Shown here: positions 7,282-10,626 of the stretch, one piece after another | Layout: each line of letters starts with the position of its first letter | How positions within the stretch are numbered: the stretch's first letter is position 1 | Assembly: GCA_035406685.1 (NCBI GenBank) | Contig: DAONLM010000103.1 | Location: 1-10,626, forward strand | Direction: 5' to 3' | DNA from: DAONLM01 sp035406685 | Lineage (GTDB): Bacteria > Spirochaetota > GWE2-31-10 > MWDO01 | Length of the DNA: 10,626 nt | The notes under the pieces: model-generated | The model's input: only the letters and a program-made list of their open reading frames with translations | What the model was told of the DNA's origin: nothing | Databases searched by the model: none | Made by a program: the position numbers and the translations under genes

Positions 7282-8550
7282 ATGTTTAAGTTAAATCTCA
7301 AAGAAAATGTGGAAAAAATAATTCTTGATAATGGTATCACACTCTTGCTTGAAAAAATGGATTATGTTAATTCAAGTTCAGTCGGTTTTTTCTTAAAGAG
7401 TGGTTCAAGAAATGAAAAAGATAATGAGAATGGATATTCACATTTTTGTGAGCACATGATTTTTAAAGGGACAGAAAGGTATACAAAAGAGGATATATCA
7501 AGATATTTTGATGAAATGGGCGGATATATAAATGCATATACAACCCATGAGACAATTCTTGTGTACAATAAGATTCCATATTTCAATATTATGGAGAATA
7601 TAAATATAGTTACGGATATGTTCAATAATTCTATTTTTGATCAAAAAGAACTTGAACTTGAAAAAAATGTTATATTAAACGAAATTAATTCAACAATGGA
7701 AGATCCTCAAGAAAAAATTCATGAAGATTTTATGTTTAATATTTTTAAAAATAATCAGTTAGCCAAACCTATTATTGGGAATAAGGATTCTATTTTAAAT
7801 GTAAGTAGAGATAATATTTATGAATTTTATAAAAACTATTTTTCTAATGAAAATATTATAATATCAGTGGCAGGAAATTTTGAAAAAAATGAAATAATAG
7901 ATTTTTTTTCTAATGTCTCTTTCAGAAAAGGTATAATTAATAGTAAGAGTAGAGCAGTTCAGAATATAAAGGGATATGATTGGACAATTATGCATTCAGA
8001 ACAACTTCATATTTTAACAGGCACAGCAAATTTTAATTGTGATAATGATATTGATTTTTTTAAATGTGGTCTATTTAATCTTATTTTAGGTGAATCAATG
8101 TCTGGAAGATTATTTCAAAAGTTAAGAGAAGAATTGGGATTATGTTATTCAGTTTATAGTTTTTTTAATAAATTCAAATATGAAAATCTTTTTGGGATAT
8201 ATCTCTCTATTTTACCGAAAAATATTGATATAACAATGAAACATTTATCAGAAATAATAAAAAATTTAAAGAGGAATGGCATAATAAAAGAAGAACTTGA
8301 AAAAGCAAAAAAACAGAAGATTGGGGAGTTAATTCTTAATTACGATAATATTCAAAATAGGATGAAGAGAAATGCCTTATTGGAGATAAGATATAAAAGA
8401 CATCTCTCTTATGATTATATTATAGAGTTGATAGATAAGATCACTGTAGAAGATATCAATAATTTAATAAAAGAGATTTTTGTTAAAGAAAATTTTTTTA
8501 CTCAATTTTTATATAAGAAAAAGTTAAAATTTACTGAAATGGACTTTTAA
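7282..8550 (+). CDS. M16 family zinc metallopeptidase (YmxG/MPP-like)
   Basis: This is an insulinase/mitochondrial-processing-peptidase-type zinc protease with no signal peptide, so probably cytoplasmic. The inverted zinc motif HFCEH (His54, Glu57 catalytic, His58) and the third ligand Glu134, 76 residues later, are all present, so this is an active-type subunit. The C-terminal half has the conserved RLFQKLREELGLCYS segment (Arg282, Tyr289). At 422 residues it is the short single-chain bacterial type. Its substrate is unknown. Members of this family commonly lie beside pnp/rpsO and dut. No good Shine-Dalgarno sequence or clear promoter was found; a 7-codon out-of-frame ATG reading frame overlaps the start. 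The gene follows the rpsO terminator and precedes dut by 2 nt. Confidence 0.93.
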   Translation: MFKLNLKENVEKIILDNGITLLLEKMDYVNSSSVGFFLKSGSRNEKDNENGYSHFCEHMIFKGTERYTKEDISRYFDEMGGYINAYTTHETILVYNKIPYFNIMENINIVTDMFNNSIFDQKELELEKNVILNEINSTMEDPQEKIHEDFMFNIFKNNQLAKPIIGNKDSILNVSRDNIYEFYKNYFSNENIIISVAGNFEKNEIIDFFSNVSFRKGIINSKSRAVQNIKGYDWTIMHSEQLHILTGTANFNCDNDIDFFKCGLFNLILGESMSGRLFQKLREELGLCYSVYSFFNKFKYENLFGIYLSILPKNIDITMKHLSEIIKNLKRNGIIKEELEKAKKQKIGELILNYDNIQNRMKRNALLEIRYKRHLSYDYIIELIDKITVEDINNLIKEIFVKENFFTQFLYKKKLKFTEMDF

Positions 8551-8552
8551 TT

Positions 8553-8996
8553 ATGAAAGAAGCAGTTAATATTAAAATAAAATTATTAAATCAAAATGCT
8601 AAAATACCAATAAAAGCAACAGAGCATGCAAGTGGCTTTGATCTATTTTCAGCAGAAGAGGCTATTATTAAACCAAAAGAATTTAAGGCAATATCCACAG
8701 GTATTGCTATTGAGATGCCCCAATATATTGAAGCACAAATAAGGCCAAGAAGTGGACTTGCAATGAAGTATGGTATTACTGTTTTAAATGCACCAGGGAC
8801 AATTGATTCAGATTATAGAGGAGAGATAAAGGTAATCTTAATAAATCATTCTAATAATGAATTTAAAATAGAGGTAGGCACAAGAATAGCGCAGATGGTA
8901 TTTACTGAAATTATAAAATCAAATTTTCAGCAAGTAGAAAGTCTTAATGAATCAGATAGAGGAGATGGTGGTTTTGGCTCCACTGGATTACAATAG
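8553..8996 (+). CDS. dut: Deoxyuridine 5'-triphosphate nucleotidohydrolase (dUTPase)
   Basis: Dut hydrolyses dUTP to dUMP and pyrophosphate, keeping uracil out of DNA and supplying dUMP for thymidylate synthesis. The 147-residue protein is of the homotrimeric type, with all five motifs: I ASGFDLFSA (26-34), II RPRSGLA (64-70), III NAPGTIDSDYRGEI (79-92, catalytic Asp85), IV GTRIAQM (109-115) and V RGDGGFGSTG (136-145). It starts 2 nt after the peptidase stop with no independent ribosome-binding site, so translation is probably coupled. It converges tail to tail with the CULT gene, with only 2 nt between stop codons and no visible terminator. Confidence 0.97.
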   Translation: MKEAVNIKIKLLNQNAKIPIKATEHASGFDLFSAEEAIIKPKEFKAISTGIAIEMPQYIEAQIRPRSGLAMKYGITVLNAPGTIDSDYRGEIKVILINHSNNEFKIEVGTRIAQMVFTEIIKSNFQQVESLNESDRGDGGFGSTGLQ

Positions 8997-8998
8997 AT

Positions 8999-9382
8999 TT
9001 ATTCATCTTTAAGATTTTCGGATATAAGTCCAAAAAATGATTTTTCATCTTTATTAGAACTATAAAACCATCCTAAATGATTAAGACATTTATTACACAT
9101 TGCAAATTGCCAGCTAAATCCATCAAACCAAGAAAATTGTTCGGTTTTTTCACCAGTTACAAAACATCCTTTTGCATCAGAATAACAATTTATATTATAC
9201 ATAATTCCAGATGGATTTACAAATGTATGATTTACAGAATTATTTATTGATATCTCTTTTGATGTATCTGTTATTTTATTATTACAGAATTTACATAGAA
9301 TATTTCTTTTTTTCTTTTTTTTAGAGAATTGTTTTAATAATGACTCTCTCTTTTTATTTAATAATTGAAATATGACAAACAT
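8999..9382 (-). CDS. Stand-alone CULT-domain (cereblon-like) protein
   Basis: The 127 residues match the CULT domain, the thalidomide-binding domain of eukaryotic cereblon that also occurs as small bacterial proteins. Zinc ligands are CKFC (Cys30, Cys33) and CNKC (Cys96, Cys99). FVNPSG (54-59), SWFDGFSW (84-91) and HLGW (102-105) follow the human pattern. With one constant offset of 295, human Asn351, Trp380, Trp386, Cys391, Cys394, His397, Trp400 and Phe402 correspond to Asn56, Trp85, Trp91, Cys96, Cys99, His102, Trp105 and Tyr107 (human numbering from memory). The aromatic cage is thus complete. No Lon or DDB1-binding part is present. The Lys-rich first 27 residues are not part of the fold. 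The ATG has no ribosome-binding site, and TATAAT lies 6 nt upstream. Its biological ligand is unknown; it might be cotranscribed with lptB, 78 nt upstream. Confidence 0.88.
   Translation of the reverse strand: MFVIFQLLNKKRESLLKQFSKKKKKRNILCKFCNNKITDTSKEISINNSVNHTFVNPSGIMYNINCYSDAKGCFVTGEKTEQFSWFDGFSWQFAMCNKCLNHLGWFYSSNKDEKSFFGLISENLKDE
9307..9322 (-). repeat. Tandem A8 and A7 homopolymers in the CULT gene
   Basis: On the coding (-) strand, a run of eight A and a run of seven A, separated by one G, encode the Lys-rich stretch at residues 20-26. Such runs are prone to slippage during replication or transcription. A change of one base would put the start codon out of frame with the CULT domain, so the tract could vary expression. 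Whether it actually varies cannot be seen here. Confidence 0.4.
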
Positions 9383-9388
9383 AAAGAA

Positions 9389-9394
9389 ATTATA
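9389..9394 (-). promoter_or_regulatory. Possible -10 element for the CULT gene
   Basis: A perfect TATAAT ends 6 nt before the ATG on the - strand. The -35 region at the proper distance is only TTTTAA, so support is limited. If used, transcription would begin at or beside the ATG, giving a leaderless mRNA, which would agree with the missing Shine-Dalgarno sequence. Confidence 0.35.
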
Positions 9395-9460
9395 TCAGAA
9401 AAATTATTTAATTAAAATATTTTTTATTCTAAAAATTTAATTCTGATCTAACTTTATAAA

Positions 9461-10240
9461 CTAAAATGTAAAATTCTCTCCAAGATATAACTTTCTTACC
9501 ATTTGATCATTAACAAGCTCATAAGAACTTCCGGATCTAAATATATTTCCAAGATTTATAATATATGCTCTATCGGTAATTTTTAATGTCTCTCTTACGT
9601 TATGATCAGTAATTAGTACTCCAATATTTTTCTCTTTTAAACCAGCAATTATGTTTTGAATGTCTGCAACGGCAATTGGGTCAACTCCAGCGAATGGCTC
9701 ATCTAATAGTAAAAATTTAGGTTTTAATACCAATGCTCTTGCTATTTCTGTTCTTCTTCTTTCTCCACCAGATAAAGAATAAGCCTTTTGTTTAACCAAC
9801 CTTGAAATTCCTAAATCATTTATAACTTCTTCTTTTCTTTGTTTTTTTTCACTATCCGGAATATCAAGAATTTCAAGAACTGCATCAATATTTTCCTCTA
9901 CTGTTAATTTACGAAATATAGATGCTTCCTGAGAGAGATAGCTTATTCCTAATCTTGCTCTTTTATACATCTGTAAGAATGTAATTTTATGATGATCTAA
10001 AAATATGTCGCCTGATGTTGGCTTTATAAAACCAACAATCATATAGAATATTGTAGTTTTTCCGGCCCCATTGGGACCTAAAAGGCCAACTATTTCGCCC
10101 TGTGACATACTAAAAGATGCATCATTTACAGCGACTTTTGTGCCAAATCTTTTTATAAGATGCCTTACTTCAAGAATAGATTTCTGATTCTCAGATTTTA
10201 GATTATTCTCAATTCCATTATAACTTAAATCCAGATCCAT
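9461..10240 (-). CDS. lptB: LPS export ABC transporter ATPase LptB
   Basis: LptB is the cytoplasmic ATPase that, with LptF and LptG, extracts lipopolysaccharide from the inner membrane and drives it along the Lpt bridge to the outer membrane. The 259 residues contain Walker A GPNGAGKTT (55-63), Q-loop Gln104 in YLSQEASIFRKLTVEENI (a typical LptB stretch), signature LSGGE (156-160), Walker B LLLDEPFAGVDP (Glu181) and H-loop His213 in TDHNVRETL. About 20 extra N-terminal residues precede the usual ILEVRHL start; no internal in-frame ATG replaces this start. No strong ribosome-binding site is seen. lptA, lptC and other LPS genes are not adjacent here. The - strand CULT gene lies downstream. Confidence 0.95.
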   Translation of the reverse strand: MDLDLSYNGIENNLKSENQKSILEVRHLIKRFGTKVAVNDASFSMSQGEIVGLLGPNGAGKTTIFYMIVGFIKPTSGDIFLDHHKITFLQMYKRARLGISYLSQEASIFRKLTVEENIDAVLEILDIPDSEKKQRKEEVINDLGISRLVKQKAYSLSGGERRRTEIARALVLKPKFLLLDEPFAGVDPIAVADIQNIIAGLKEKNIGVLITDHNVRETLKITDRAYIINLGNIFRSGSSYELVNDQMVRKLYLGENFTF

Positions 10241-10387
10241 TTCAATTTTCCATTTTTGATTAGGATATTATCAAAAAAAAATAATTTTGTCATTATTTTT
10301 TATTTCATTTTATAAAACAAAATGAGCAGATTTTAGTTATATAAATATTTTTTTATAGAGTATAAATAGTTATAACATTTATTAGGT
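10241..10387. other. AT-rich intergenic region upstream of lptB
   Basis: No gene is visible. On the - strand it holds the probable lptB promoter near lptB. Between 10306 and 10324 there is a short inverted repeat (CATTTT/AAAATG) without a T-tract, too weak to call a terminator for the partial gene to the right. Confidence 0.5.
10265..10293 (-). promoter_or_regulatory. Probable promoter for lptB
   Basis: Read on the - strand, ATGACA (-35, 10293-10288, one mismatch) is followed after 17 nt by TAATAT (10270-10265). An overlapping GATAAT is a closer -10 match but with only 15 nt spacing. The spacer contains a run of nine T. The predicted start lies about 20 nt before the lptB ATG. Confidence 0.45.
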
Positions 10388-10624
10388 TTACAAAAATTGA
10401 AACTCAGTAAAAGAGAAATCGTAAGAGAAATATGTTAAATAGCGGTATAGTTTAGCGATGGGGCGGGGGATATCTTGTCCAATTTTCTTTACCCTCACTT
10501 TATTTCTTCTCATGCTTTCTATCTCATCGCTTACTTTCTTTACAATATTCATAAATTCCTCTTCTCCATATTCTTCAATCCCCTCAAAATATACCTCCAG
10601 TATTTCCCTTATTAGTGTCGCCAT
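10388..10624 (-). CDS. Unrecognised ORF at window edge, possible transposase remnant
   Basis: This is an ORF of 78 residues from an ATG 2 nt inside the window edge; whether it begins further upstream cannot be seen. The N-terminal 45 residues look like an acidic amphipathic helix or coil (ILEVYFEGIEEYGEEEF). A basic stretch (MRRNKVRVKKIG) and RPIAKLYRYLTYFSYDF follow. From memory, this layout resembles the beginning of UPF0236/ISLre2-type transposases, where a helical segment leads to an R.I.T.FG....R.YY-like strand, but the match is weak. Codons such as CGC, CCC and AGG and a local GC near 38% (71 of 186 bases in 10441-10626) differ strongly from the neighbouring genes. The last residues return to AT-rich DNA, suggesting a truncated, foreign-derived piece. 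Confidence 0.45.
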   Translation of the reverse strand: MATLIREILEVYFEGIEEYGEEEFMNIVKKVSDEIESMRRNKVRVKKIGQDIPRPIAKLYRYLTYFSYDFSFTEFQFL

Positions 10625-10626
10625 AC

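Noticed and set aside
7271..7294. Seven-codon ATG frame overlapping the start of the M16 peptidase
   Set aside because: It has no ribosome-binding site and is short enough to arise by chance, so it is not called a leader peptide.
9394..9447. Inverted repeat ATCAGAA/TTCTGAT between lptB and the CULT gene as a terminator
   Set aside because: The arms are only 7 nt and 40 nt apart, with no GC-rich stem or T-run, so it does not look like an intrinsic terminator.

Overview
The window is very AT-rich, standard-code bacterial DNA. It is mostly a translation/ribosome-maturation locus on the + strand, followed by a short group of - strand genes. The gene order (rimP, nusA, infB, rbfA, truB, ribF, rpsO, then an M16 peptidase and dut) together with LptB points to a Gram-negative-type (diderm) bacterium. 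The extreme AT content and Lys/Ile/Asn-rich proteins would suit a low-GC spirochaete (for example a Brachyspira- or Brevinema-like lineage), but this is an inference and other low-GC diderms are possible.

Layout. Positions 1-186 hold a strong sigma70-like promoter followed at once by a near-ideal intrinsic terminator hairpin, just before rimP. Positions 187-6801 carry rimP-nusA-infB-rbfA-truB-ribF on one strand with short gaps; infB has its own promoter in the nusA-infB gap. rpsO has its own promoter and ends at a GC-rich terminator. Downstream come an M16-family zinc peptidase and dut, 2 nt apart. pnp, which commonly follows rpsO, is not between rpsO and the peptidase. From about 9000 onward the genes are on the - strand: a small CULT-domain (cereblon thalidomide-binding-like) protein, the LPS-export ATPase lptB, and at the right edge a partial unrecognised ORF whose base composition and codon use differ sharply from the rest.

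How the genes fit together. RimP, RbfA, TruB and S15 serve 30S assembly and tRNA modification, IF2 serves initiation, and NusA serves transcription elongation and termination. The promoter-plus-terminator leader in front of rimP-nusA is a natural place for attenuation or NusA feedback. RibF makes FMN/FAD and Dut clears dUTP. LptB powers lipopolysaccharide export.

The most unusual item is the free-standing 127-residue bacterial CULT protein. It keeps all four zinc cysteines and the three-tryptophan cage that in human cereblon binds cyclic imides. Its physiological role in bacteria is not established. A second notable point is a four-cysteine zinc ribbon on an acidic tail at the C-terminus of NusA.
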